Below the pieces are notes generated by a model, which had not been told where the DNA came from, did not search any database, and worked only from the letters and a program-made list of their open reading frames with translations. From Epiperipatus broadwayi (taxonomy: Eukaryota; Onychophora; Udeonychophora; Euonychophora; Peripatidae), in assembly GCA_028023455.1 (NCBI GenBank), contig JAQFVV010013339.1, forward strand, positions 88,167 through 152,166: a stretch of 64,000 bases of DNA, given 5' to 3'. Shown piece after piece: positions 1 to 10,149 of the stretch. How positions within the stretch are numbered: the first letter of the stretch is position 1; every line of letters begins with the position of its first letter. Made by a program: the position numbers and the translations under genes.

Positions 1-1009
1 GCAGTAAATAGCATTCTATATTTACCTTTGCAGTTATTCAGATTTGCTTACTCTTAGAATTATTATTTGTTGGGATTTTTTGCTGTATTGGATTGATGAA
101 ACTTGTTTATAGGACTTAAAATTAATTTGTACTCAGCGCATCTTTTGATAATTTTCACAAATGGGAGGGGTCAAATATGACAGTATTTGCTGTTGCAGTT
201 TTTCATTAGCCATATTACATGGAAATTGTTTCAACAAAGCTTTCTCCAAGAAATCCATACCCACAATTCTTTGCAAAATTTGTAAGAAAACATTAAAATT
301 TCTATATATTTTTCTTCATTTGCCATCTATTATATAAATGAAAGCAAATTATATGTTTAGAAAATTTGGGGATAAAATGTTTGCTCATTTTATTGGACCA
401 ATTCTGCATAGGATACATTTTGGAGGACTTCATATTTAAAAAGTTGATTTCTAATTTCACTTATTTTAGAATCCTACAAAAGTTAACAATGCCATCTTTT
501 ATATTATAAGTAGTAAAATACCATACTCTTTGTGTAGATATGCCACAAAGATGCTGATATTGGTCAACAATGTTTTTGTGTACTATTCTACTTTAAAGAT
601 TTATTTTCAGTTTTCAGCAAGTATGCTGTCTACTTCCTAGTTAATGTTCTGTATACCTCCCCCCAAGGTCATGCCAATAAATATGCTCTCATCATTGCAA
701 CTACAATAGTGGATTCAAAAGAATGAATCCAAATGGGACTCAAAAAATTTTATATTGTAAGGTTAAATATTGATAATTTTATTACTTATAAAATATAATT
801 TATAGTACAATATTAATAGATGACTAATTACAAATTTAAGGTTCTGCTGAAAGCGTACTAAAACCTTAATTAAGGCTGAGGTGGTCTTTAAATGTTCTTG
901 TGTCTCACTTATGATCTACCGCTGATGCCACTGGGTAATATAATTTTCTTCTTCTTCCTTTCCTTATATATTGGTTTCTACTTTTACATTTACCATTTAG
1001 AACTTTATT
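1..1009. other. AT-rich sequence, no gene seen
   Basis: No open frame of note, no recognisable domain and no clear repeat. Only scattered short AT-rich runs are visible. Exons of a split gene cannot be excluded. Confidence 0.5.
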
Positions 1010-1156
1010 AAACACTTTAGCAATACTATTTTTTATATCAAAACTTTATTATATATAATTATACATTTGGATATTGTAGCTCTGATGATGACTGCAGGAC
1101 AGTTGAAACTGTTAGAATAAAGTTTTGATATAAAAAATAGTATTGTTAAAGTGTTT
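1010..1156. repeat. Short foldback element with hammerhead-like loop (copy 1)
   Basis: Two arms of about 40 bases (1010-1050 and 1117-1156) are near-perfect reverse complements. The loop holds CTCTGATGATGACTGCAGG followed by ACAGTTGAAAC (1080-1110). Inside the loop GACTG and CAGTT can pair, which places CTGATGA and GAAAC on either side of a small stem as in a hammerhead core, but with one extra unpaired T. A second element with the same loop and different arms lies at 9974-10149. It is probably a Penelope-related terminal structure or a small foldback mobile element. The hammerhead reading is inference. Confidence 0.6.
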
Positions 1157-1402
1157 TAAGAAAGTTGTAAATAATATGATTCTCTTTTTAGGGATTTGCT
1201 CACTTTTGATGCACTGGCCTATTTCTTGGCTTGCAACTTAATCCCTTTTATAATAGTTTTTTACAATTATGTTTATCAAAGAATATCTTTATTTTCTATT
1301 TTAAGACTGCTGTTTTTGAAATATTATTTAGTTTTGTCCATTTCTGATCTATAGGAAATGTTCTTTTTATTTTTTTTAATATAATATCTTGATTAATATA
1401 AT

Positions 1403-1996
1403 TAAAAAAGCAAGTCATATATAATGTGACATTACTTTTATAAGCTTGTAGTTACAAAAATGCAATACAGAGAGCGTACCAATAGCTTAAACAAGCTCTT
1501 AATTAATAAGTGTGGTATGAGAAAATATTTAAAATCTCTATCCAGAACACTCTCATCTCCAGACCAACTGGTTTCGAGCTTATGGCTCACGTCAGTGGAG
1601 AGCTAGAATATTCAGACACTAGACCTAATATATCAACTCAAAAAACCAGCACTTATTTCATACATATATTTAAGTAGAAATTCTGAAATTTTCGGACATG
1701 AAAATGTCTTTAAATCCAGCCATCTAACTTAAATAGCTATATGGGACTGAACTAAATTCAGATCTACCATATTTTAATAGCCTCAGCATAGCCAAAACCT
1801 TAAAAGTAAAATTATAATAATTAAAAAAGCAAGTTATATATAACATGACATTACTTTTATAAGCTTGTAATTACAAAAATGCAATACAGAGAGCGTACCA
1901 ATAGCTCAAGCAAGCTCTTAATTAATAAGTGCAATATGAGAAAATATTTAAAATATCTATTCAGAACACTCTCATCTCCAGACCAACTGGTTTCAA
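1403..1996 (-). mobile_element. Retrozyme-like tandem repeat, 419-bp unit (family 1, copy A)
   Basis: A unit starting near 1403 is repeated with an offset of 419 bases. For example, GCAAGT recurs at 1410 and 1829, and CTCTCATCTCC at 1550 and 1969. The second unit is partial: it stops abruptly after GGTTTC at about 1996, which on the minus strand is inside the ribozyme core. The first unit contains a complete hammerhead fold on the minus strand. The unit is related to the element at 22265-23030, including a shared block near 1740 and 22550. There is no coding capacity. Tandem non-coding units of a few hundred bases with hammerheads are the hallmark of metazoan retrozymes. Assignment to that class is inference from structure. 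Confidence 0.7.
1550..1604 (-). ncRNA. Hammerhead self-cleaving ribozyme (family 1, copy A)
   Basis: Read on the minus strand, the order is: stem I 5' strand CUCUCCA; core CUGACGU; stem II GAGC-CAUAA-GCUC; GAA; stem III ACC-AGUU-GGU; cleavage nucleotide C; stem I 3' strand UGGAGAUGAG. TCTCCA and TGGAGA pair perfectly over six bases. The arrangement follows the hammerhead consensus (stem I, CUGANGA, stem II, GAA, stem III, UH). The one departure is U instead of A at core position 9, which would be expected to weaken or abolish cleavage in this copy. All stems were read by eye; no folding program was used. Confidence 0.75.
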
Positions 1997-4059
1997 TATT
2001 AAATTTTGCATTCCTTCCATTATTAATCTTCTTCCTCTAATTATTATTTTTACACAATATAAATGTTAGTAGGTTATGTAAGTTTTTACTTTTAATATGA
2101 ATGTATTGTATTATTATTCTTTACTGAACTGGGCATACCCTAAAATGGAACTGAAAAATTGAGTTATTTCAAATGAAAATCTTGTCCAAAATAATTGCTT
2201 GTTTTTCATTTATAATATCCTATGGATAATGGAACTTAAATGTGTGTTATGGCAAAAAGTTTTATACAGTAATGTTTTTATATAGAAATAATTCCACTGC
2301 ATTATTTTAAATCAAATTATTTAATGACATTGATTTTAAAACTTGTTTGTAGAATCTTCAAATTCAGGACATTACATATATTGTGAGTCATGTAATGGAG
2401 TAATGAGTTTTATGTATGAGGACTAACTGCTAATAACCAATAAGGATTATTTAACTAAGATTTCTTCTTTAGCATTGTGGAATATGATGTTGATTAATCA
2501 AAGACTAGTTTATGATAGTCTTCCTATCTATCTTATTGCTATGTTTTCTTCTCATTTTCTTTTGTCTTACTGCATATAATTCTTTAGGACGGTATAAATT
2601 TTTATTAATAGGCATCTCATGTCTTTTGTCATTTCTCCATTAAATGTTGCCATGGGATCGTGTACTCATGAAACAATTGTTTTGTTCTTTAATTACAATG
2701 CTTTTGATATCGGGAAAGCAATTCATGATGATATATTTAGCAGATTGGATATCTTTTATTAGGCAAAACAATCGATAATAAATTGCCTTTGTTTACCTGG
2801 CAAATTATTATCATCTTGTTTAAGAAAAATTCTCATCTCTTTGACTACAGATATAGAAAGTTCTAAAAAAAGTTCACCCCAAAATAATCTATTTGTAAAC
2901 TCTTGGAAATCAAAATATGTAGCAGATGTTAATTAGATGTAAAAGAAATTGACAACAAACAAAACTATTATTTAAAATAATATCCTTCAATCCTATAAAT
3001 TAGGACTTAATTATTTATCTGTCAGAGAATCTTTTTTTTAATTGGTACTTAATTAATATAAACAAGTATTTTAATTTTATTAATAAGAAATATAAATATA
3101 CTTCTAAAACTATCTTTTGTTTTGAAATATGATACACTGACTATCCTTGTTTTGTATCATTTTTTTTATTTAGACAACAGAAATAAAATTTATTTCATCA
3201 ATCAAAAGTTATCCAAGTCATGATTTTAATCCTTTATTAATGATTTCATAATTTTTAGCAAATTGTTTTAAAATTCTTTTTACTCACCACTAAAGCTTTT
3301 TGATATTTATTTAATTTTGTTTAGTTTTTACAAAAATGCTTGGAATGAAAAATTACAAACATAAATAAAATTATTTTTAATAATTAGATTGCTGCTAATG
3401 TAGGTAATAATGCAAGGAAAAAATGCCTTGACTCCAGAATGTTCATTCTAGGATGCAGTCATGATCTGATAGTGAGTTACAAAGAGTTTTCAGCTTAATA
3501 TTTTTGTACATGCAGTTATCTATATTCATAAAATCGATGTAGGTAAAACCAAATTTACACTGACATATCCCAGTATATAAAGGTTGAATTAAGTTCAGAA
3601 ACTATGTCTAGAAAAAGTATTACATATCCCATTGCTGAATAGTGTTGTAATCAACATTGATGTACTCTTTTGGAAAGGTATGCACCAATCATTCTACTCT
3701 ATTCTTCAAAGCAGTTTTGGAATTTTTTTTTCAGAGTGATCATAAGAACTGTCATCAAATTACTTTTGGTGTCCTGTATGTCATCAAAACTTTTCCTTTC
3801 AATATTTCCTTTGTTTAGTAAAGATGAAAAGTCATTGGAATTCAATTCAGAGAGTTGGTTGAGTGATCCAATACAATTATTTGTTTACCAGCTAAAAAGT
3901 CGTTCACAGACAATATTATGTCTTGTTGTATTGAGTTATGAATTTTTGGCAAAAAGTTCATTATTCTTTTCATCTAACGTTTTATGCATTCTTTTCAATA
4001 CCCAAATATTAAACTGGGCTGTTTGTCCTATTTGTACAAACTTATAATGATTATCTGTT
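1997..4059. other. AT-rich sequence, no gene seen
   Basis: No supported gene. A 125-codon plus-strand open frame at 3670-4047 is hydrophobic and low in complexity. It lies opposite a minus-strand stretch that looks like the decayed continuation of the coding remnant at 4060-4330. I see no repeat shared with the rest of the window here. Confidence 0.4.
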
Positions 4060-4335
4060 GTCCTCTCAACTTTTCTAGTTTCCTGACCAATGGAGTACAA
4101 GGTTCACCACATGGACATTTTTCTTGGGGTATTTTGTACTTGATACCATGCCTATAATCCTTACCTTAGTAGCAGTTTAATAATGCCTGTTTTGATTTAT
4201 TAAAATATCTACAAGGAATCCCAGCATGCTTATGATACTTCCAGCAAATGACTACAGGCTGTATATAGCTTTGACTTTTCCATCATAGCATTTACAGTGA
4301 AATATCTTTCCAGGATGCTTACATATTGGATAGAT
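4060..4335 (-). pseudogene. Frame-broken Cys-rich coding remnant, family unknown
   Basis: On the minus strand, about 4090-4220 reads GIPCRYFNKSKQALLNCY, a stop, then KDYRHGIKYKIPQEKCPCGE followed by PCTPL. After a frame change it continues RTTDNHYKFVQIGQTAQFNI (about 4000-4060). Upstream on that strand another frame gives a second Cys-rich run, CKHPGKIFHCKCYDGK (about 4270-4320). The residue choice is protein-like in an otherwise AT-rich stretch, yet every frame is interrupted, so this looks like a decayed gene or transposon fragment. The strand further upstream (up to about 4860) has Lys/Glu/Asn-rich pieces suggesting a coiled coil. I do not recognise the family. Confidence 0.35.
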
Positions 4336-5052
4336 GCTTTACCTGCATTGCCTGAAAAAGTCCTAATTTTCAAAACTAGTTTATTATATTAAGTATATGA
4401 CTTATTAATTGAGGGGCCATATTTGTTCATCATTCTTTTATTTATTTGCATTGATGTAATGATCACAGCTATTTTGTCTGTGGTCAGTCTCTATCCATTT
4501 AATTTACCCTTTTTTAGATCATCCCTAATTTGTATCTTTTTTGCCTACTGAACTTCAACAATTTTAGATGTTGTTTATGTCTATTAATTTTATTGTTTTT
4601 CATATCTAGATTCATTTGCTATTCTTTTTGAACTCTTCATTAATTTCCATCCTGTGATTCAAGTTCCACAATTTACTCTCTAATTTTCTCATAATTTTTA
4701 TTTAGCTTGTCTTAATTGTTTTTAAATTTATTTCTTTAACAAGCAATGTTTTCTATTTGACATTTATTACCTTCAACTATTTTTTATATTTTATTTGGCT
4801 TTTACTGTTTTCTATTTGGCCATTCATTTTTTTCCCATTTATGCTATTAATCTCATCAATCGCTAATGTCCACTCCATACATTCTTGTCGTTGCAGCTGT
4901 TATTACTATGTGATTATTCATATAGTATACGAACATGGATGGGCTGCTCACCAACATGCATTAGCCAGCATGGTGAGTTTATTGGCTTTTTACCTCTGAG
5001 TTTAAGATCAAGAAACACCATGGTCTTTCTTCTCAGTGCCTGATAAGGCAGA

Positions 5053-5985
5053 ATGAATGTTTGTGTAAATGATAAATATTTTTCCCAATACATATATACA
5101 ATTATGACAGACAAAAATAAAGCATGGCCCTTATTCCCAGGAGGCTGTAAAATCACCAACCAAGGCAGCGGTTGGTGGCCGAAGGCAGAGGGTGCTAAGA
5201 ATCCCCTGATTGCGGACCCAGGCTGCCATTTGATGATGACTTTTTATTTAGGTACTTACAACTGCAGATCACTTTCAAGTGAAGGAAGATTGCAAGAATT
5301 AGAAGAAGAACTGTCTTATATTAAATGGGACATTATTGGACTTTGTGAAGTTAGAAGAAAAGGTGAAGAAACAATTGATTTAAAAAGTGGACATATACTC
5401 TATTATAAAGGCACACATATTGGAAATACAAGTGGAGTAGGATTCATTATAAATAAAAAGTGGAAGAACAATATTGTGGAGATTGATGGTGTATCAGACA
5501 GAGTGGCAAGATTAGTTATACAACTTAATAGCAGATACCAAATGCAGATAATTCAGGTTTATGCCCCAACAAGTTCTCATAGTGATGAAGTAGTAGAAGA
5601 TTTTTATATGGATGTACAAAAGGCTTTTGATCAGAGTAAACAACATTTTAAAATTGTTATGGGAGACTTTAATGCTAGAATTGGTAGACAAATGAAAGAT
5701 GAAATTGCTGTAGGTAATTTTGGTTATGGTAATAGAAATGAGAGAGGACATAGACTTGTGGAGTTTGCAGAAAAAGAAAAACTTTATATTATGAATTCAT
5801 TTTTTGAGAAAAATGTTAAAAGGAAATGGACATGGAAACATCCAAATGAAGGTACAGCAGAATTGGATTATATTTTGACTAACAGAAAATACATATTTCA
5901 AGATTGTAATGTTCTTAATAAATTTAACACAGGAAGTGATCATCGATTAGTAAGGTGTAAGTTACGTGTTAATGTAAAACTATAG
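5053..5985 (+). CDS. RTE LINE endonuclease domain (N-terminal part of the polyprotein)
   Basis: This frame encodes an apurinic/apyrimidinic-like endonuclease, the enzyme that nicks target DNA to prime reverse transcription. The catalytic landmarks are present: TYNCRS with Asn70, CEVR with Glu99, GDFNARIG with Asp205 and Asn207, and GSDHRLV with Asp296 and His297. The first 60 or so residues are a conserved leader (MTDK...WPLFPGGCK) also present in copy 2. Translation could begin at 5053 or at the second ATG at 5104; copy 2 keeps an open frame only from the latter. A TAG at 5983 closes the frame, but the same frame reopens at once and runs through the reverse transcriptase. The normal product is therefore probably a single protein of about 1000 residues, interrupted here. 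Confidence 0.85.
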   Translation: MNVCVNDKYFSQYIYTIMTDKNKAWPLFPGGCKITNQGSGWWPKAEGAKNPLIADPGCHLMMTFYLGTYNCRSLSSEGRLQELEEELSYIKWDIIGLCEVRRKGEETIDLKSGHILYYKGTHIGNTSGVGFIINKKWKNNIVEIDGVSDRVARLVIQLNSRYQMQIIQVYAPTSSHSDEVVEDFYMDVQKAFDQSKQHFKIVMGDFNARIGRQMKDEIAVGNFGYGNRNERGHRLVEFAEKEKLYIMNSFFEKNVKRKWTWKHPNEGTAELDYILTNRKYIFQDCNVLNKFNTGSDHRLVRCKLRVNVKL

Positions 5986-8082
5986 AGACAAAAATTATTA
6001 AGAAAAACAATATTTACAGTTGATATTCCTAATCTTCAGAAACATTCTAATGAATTTAAATTAGAAGTTACAAATAGGTTTCAAGTGTTAGGAGATTTTG
6101 AACATGATTCAGATTTGGATGAAATTAATATGAAAATAACTGATACACTTTTAAAAACTGCAACAAAGATAGCTGGTAGAAAAAAGCAGCAATTGACTAA
6201 TAAAATTTCTACTGAGACTAGAGAATTTATGAAGAAAAGAAGGAATATGAAGATATACAAAAATGATGTATTAAAAAGAATTGAATATCTCAAATTTTGT
6301 AAAATGGTACGGAAAAGAATTGAAAATGATATAAGAAAGTATAACTGTGAAATAGCAAGGAAAACTGTAGAAGAAAATAAAAGTCTCAAGAATGTTAAAC
6401 AACATTTTGGTATTGGTAGGAAATTTATATCTGCAATAAGAAAAAAAGATGGAATTATTACTAAAAAGAGAGATGACATCATGAAATTGGTAGAAGATTT
6501 TTATCAAGAATTATATAGTAATAAAGAACAAGTACCTCCTGTATCTATTACATCTTCTGAATTGCCCAGAAATTTAAATGAAGAAGTGAGACATGCAATT
6601 AAATGTATGAAGAAAGGAAAGGCTCCAGGAAATGATGGAATTATAATTGATATATTAAAAGAAGCAGGTGAAGAAATAGAAACAATTTTAGCAAAGTTAT
6701 ATACCAAATGTCTAAATGATAGAGATGTACCAGAAGATTGGAAGAATGCAGTAATAATATTAATATTTAAAAAAGGTGATAAAGAAGATATTAGAAATTA
6801 CAGACCTATCAGCCTTTTATCAGTTTTATTTAAAATTTTTACCAAGATAATTACAACTCGTCTACAGAGAACTTTGGATTTTCACCAACCAAGAGAACAA
6901 GCTGGATTTAAAAGTGGTTTTAGTACAATAGATCATATCCAGGTATTGAGAGAAGTCATAGAGAGGACAAACGAATATGAGTTGTCATTATGTTTTGGAT
7001 TTGTAGATTATGAAAAGGCATTCGAATCTATACACATTTTTTCAGTGATTAAAGCATTGGATCATCAAGGTATAGATCCAGGATATTGTCATATTTTAAA
7101 GAATATTTATAAAAATGCAACAGCAACAATTAGATTACATAATGATACTGGAAAAATCAACATTGAGAAAGGTGTAAGACAAGGTGACTCCATATCTCCA
7201 AAACGTTTTACAGCAGTGCTGCAAGAAGTATTTTGTGGATTAAAATGGGAAACTAAAGGAGTGAAAGTAAATGGACAGTATTTAAGTCATTTAGATTTTG
7301 CAGATGATGTAGTTGTTTTTGCAAATAATGCTTCAGAGCTGCAGGAAATGTTGCAGGAGTTAGCAGATGAAAGTAGAAAAGTAGGACTAAAGATAAATGT
7401 TAAAAAGACTAAAGTAATGTTTAATCGATTTGCTCAAAATATGAAAATAAAGATTGATTATGAAGAATTAGAAGAAGTTAACAGTTACAAATACCTTGGT
7501 CAGATTATTAATACAGATGGAAACATAATGGAGGAAATTAATCATAGAATTAAACTTGGTTGGAGTGCTTTTGGTAGAAATAACTTGATACTAAAAGGAA
7601 ATATGCCTATGTGTTTGAAAAGGATGGTTTTTAACAAATGTGTTTTGCCAGTTCTTACTTATGGATGTGAGACTTGGACACTTAATAGAAGAGCAATACA
7701 GAGACTTCAGACCACTCAAAGGAGTATGGAGAGATGTATGTTGGGAGTAACAAGAAGAGATCGAAAACGCAATGTATGGATAAGACAACAAACAGGTGTT
7801 ACTGACCTTATTGAAAAAATTAAAAGATTGAAATGGAGTTGGGCTGGACATATTGCTAGAAGAGATGATAATAGATGGACAATTGAAATTTTAAACTGGA
7901 TTCCAAGAGATTGTAAAAGACCCAGAAAGAGACCACATGTGAGATGGATGGATGAAATAAGAAAATGTGCAGGGGTGTTGTGGAGAAGAGAAGCTAAAGA
8001 TCGGAGAAGATGGATTAAACTTGGAGAGACCTTCATCCTGCAGTGGATTGATAATGGTTTGATGATATATAAATATCAATGA
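5986..8082 (+). CDS. RTE LINE reverse transcriptase domain
   Basis: This is in frame with the endonuclease and follows its single stop codon; the first ATG is at 6085. Counting from that ATG, the polymerase motifs are GFVDYEKAF (catalytic Asp308), GVRQGDSISP, and FADD (residues 405-408, the metal-binding pair). These are followed by the thumb YLGQIINTDG and a C-terminal region ending in WIDNGLM. An upstream motif, QAGFKSGFSTIDHI, is also typical of the clade. The C-terminal TLNRRAIQRLQTTQRSMER and DRRRWIK blocks are found in RTE-type elements of many animals. Nothing in this frame is broken, so the polymerase domain may be intact. If expressed it would act in the nucleus on its own RNA. Confidence 0.9.
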   Translation, partial: RQKLLRKTIFTVDIPNLQKHSNEFKLEVTNRFQVLGDFEHDSDLDEINMKITDTLLKTATKIAGRKKQQLTNKISTETREFMKKRRNMKIYKNDVLKRIEYLKFCKMVRKRIENDIRKYNCEIARKTVEENKSLKNVKQHFGIGRKFISAIRKKDGIITKKRDDIMKLVEDFYQELYSNKEQVPPVSITSSELPRNLNEEVRHAIKCMKKGKAPGNDGIIIDILKEAGEEIETILAKLYTKCLNDRDVPEDWKNAVIILIFKKGDKEDIRNYRPISLLSVLFKIFTKIITTRLQRTLDFHQPREQAGFKSGFSTIDHIQVLREVIERTNEYELSLCFGFVDYEKAFESIHIFSVIKALDHQGIDPGYCHILKNIYKNATATIRLHNDTGKINIEKGVRQGDSISPKRFTAVLQEVFCGLKWETKGVKVNGQYLSHLDFADDVVVFANNASELQEMLQELADESRKVGLKINVKKTKVMFNRFAQNMKIKIDYEELEEVNSYKYLGQIINTDGNIMEEINHRIKLGWSAFGRNNLILKGNMPMCLKRMVFNKCVLPVLTYGCETWTLNRRAIQRLQTTQRSMERCMLGVTRRDRKRNVWIRQQTGVTDLIEKIKRLKWSWAGHIARRDDNRWTIEILNWIPRDCKRPRKRPHVRWMDEIRKCAGVLWRREAKDRRRWIKLGETFILQWIDNGLMIYKYQ

Positions 8083-8090
8083 TTGTTGAT

Positions 8091-9973
8091 TCCATCTCTC
8101 ACCTTCACAACATCACATAATTCCTTTCTATTTCCAGTCTCACCTTTTCCTAGCATGTATGTTGGTTTTAACTTTCTTCAACATTGCTATTCCATACTAT
8201 TTTAAACCCTTTTCCATTTCATTTTCTATTGTACAATGTTGCCTTATTCTTTTCAAGGTTAAAGTTTATTCTCATATTTCCATCATATATGAAGCTGAAT
8301 GGATGTGGTAGAGTTAATTGCAAAATGTAGTTTAAATGTAACCATATGATGATTTGAATAGGCCATACTTGCAGCCAATTGTAACTGATATCAAGTGGAT
8401 AAAATGATGGCCTACTGACAGTGATAAATTATGAGCATAATGAAAGATATTACTGATAATGTTAATGCTACAACAGTAATATTAATGCTCATCATAGAGA
8501 TGGCTAGAATATTTGTTAGTTTAGGTTTGAAGACTCATATCATAGCCACTAGCAATCAATATTTGCATTTATACCTTTTAGTAAACATCCTGTTAGCCCT
8601 AAATCACAGCTTTGGGGTTTCTGAAACTTATTTGCAATGTTGCACTACTCGACTAACTTCATGTAATGCCTAAATCGAAGATGCATAAAGCAATAATGTG
8701 TATAGCAATACTTTTTTCCTGATAATAGTAACATGTAAAATATCTCTATATTCTTTTAAACAATGGATGGTACAACATTTGTCAAGGCATCTGCAGTATA
8801 TAATAACAGTTTACATGAATTTTTTATGAATTAGATAAACACACACAAAACATATTTTTATTATCCAGATGCTCAATCAAGGTTTCAATTACATATTTGA
8901 ATAACGATAATAACATGTATTCAATTCTTTAATTGGAGTTTAGATAATAAAATAAAAGAAGTATAATATAAATGCATTATACTTTAGGCAAACAGACAAT
9001 ATTTAGAGTGAGGGGTTTAGTATAAATGAAGAGTGATATATATTAATGTTTAACCAACTATGAGAAAATATATTTATATTATAATGAAATAGTCACTTTA
9101 GTTTTATTCATTTTCTGTCAGCAAAAAGTGGTTATATAAAAATAAAACTGACACTTGAATCATTCTGATGTAACAATCTTCGAGATTGTTTCTTATTTCC
9201 CATTGGCCAGCAGTTATATGAGTATCAATCCAGTTATTCATATACATTTTTTTGACTGGATTGTAAATGAATAATTCAATCTATGTGATTTTTTTAACAG
9301 TTGTTGAGTTTACAGATTAACAAAATAGAGCACACTTTTACTTTGTACAAATATCAGATATTTCCAGTAATTGGTTTTGTGATTGATTTATGAATTTATC
9401 ATACTTTGGTTTGGTCATTATCAGGCATCAGTATAGCTTTATTTCTCTTTTGGGTAACTTACGTAGGTAAAGATAGCACTGAGCCAGGGCAGTCAGGTTT
9501 TTGTTATGCTAGTTAGCTTTTTGCTTAAAAACTAGACATTGCCATTTCTTTCTTCAGTTAGTAACAACACTGGACAAAGATGGATTACTGGACCTTTTAG
9601 CACTTCATTGTAATAAAATTTAAATCATATAAACATGAAGCCATTGCATATTTAAATAGTAACAATATTATAATATTCCAACATTTTTGCATGTAGATAA
9701 ACTGTCTGATGATGGTCTTCACAGAAAATTTCTAGTTCACTTTTCTGCCAACAGAGGTATTCAACTGTGAATTTACAGCCAAGCATTTTTATGTTATCAA
9801 GTGTTTTTGAACAATAATTGAAGCACCTCTATTCAAACATTATCTTGATCCCATTTTAATATTGGGTTTATTGAACATCAGCTTAGCTAACCCCCTCAAC
9901 AGGCTGCTAATATTGTTATTAACAGCTGGTGATTCATAATTGGAAACAAAAGAAAACAATATAAAAATATTTC
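8091..9973. other. AT-rich sequence, no gene seen
   Basis: No supported gene or repeat. Short open frames here have no recognisable composition or motif. Confidence 0.5.
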
Positions 9974-10149
9974 ATAAATACAATTTGTCCAAACTGCTTC
10001 AAACACTTTTTAGCAACAGTCTTTATTTGTACATATATAAACACCTATGTTTTTTTTTAAATCAAAATGAACTTGCTCTGAAGAAGACTGCAGGTCAGTC
10101 AAAACGTAGGTGTTATGTTTGAAGTGGTTTGGATAAATTGTATTTATAG
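9974..10149. repeat. Short foldback element with hammerhead-like loop (copy 2)
   Basis: The arms at 9974-10006 and 10110-10149 are reverse complements with a few mismatches. The loop contains CTCTGAAGAAGACTGCAGG then TCAGTCAAAACG (10076-10106), nearly identical to the loop motif at 1080-1110. GACTG pairs with CAGTC. A shorter inner pairing (CACCTA near 10042 with TAGGTG near 10106) extends the fold. The arms share no sequence with those of the first copy, so the arm pairing is conserved while its sequence is not. Confidence 0.6.

Larger units (their letters stand above)
4863..8090 (+). mobile_element. RTE-clade LINE retrotransposon, copy 1 (near full length)
   Basis: The left end is set by comparison with copy 2: both begin at CTAATGTCCACTCCATAC (4863 and 50194), and sequence to the left differs. 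A conserved 5' leader is followed by apurinic-like endonuclease and reverse transcriptase domains. The element ends near 8065-8090 in a short, degraded TGATGA tail, as RTE elements end in small tandem repeats. The reading frame from 5053 to 8082 is continuous except for one TAG at 5983-5985, which makes this the best-preserved mobile element in the window. Related copies lie at 20663-20870 (minus fragment), 39834-46115 and 50194-54050. Confidence 0.9.

Noticed and set aside
3670-4047. 125-codon plus-strand hydrophobic protein
   Set aside because: Phe/Leu/Ser-rich composition is expected from the complement of A-rich sequence, and the opposite strand has the more protein-like reading.
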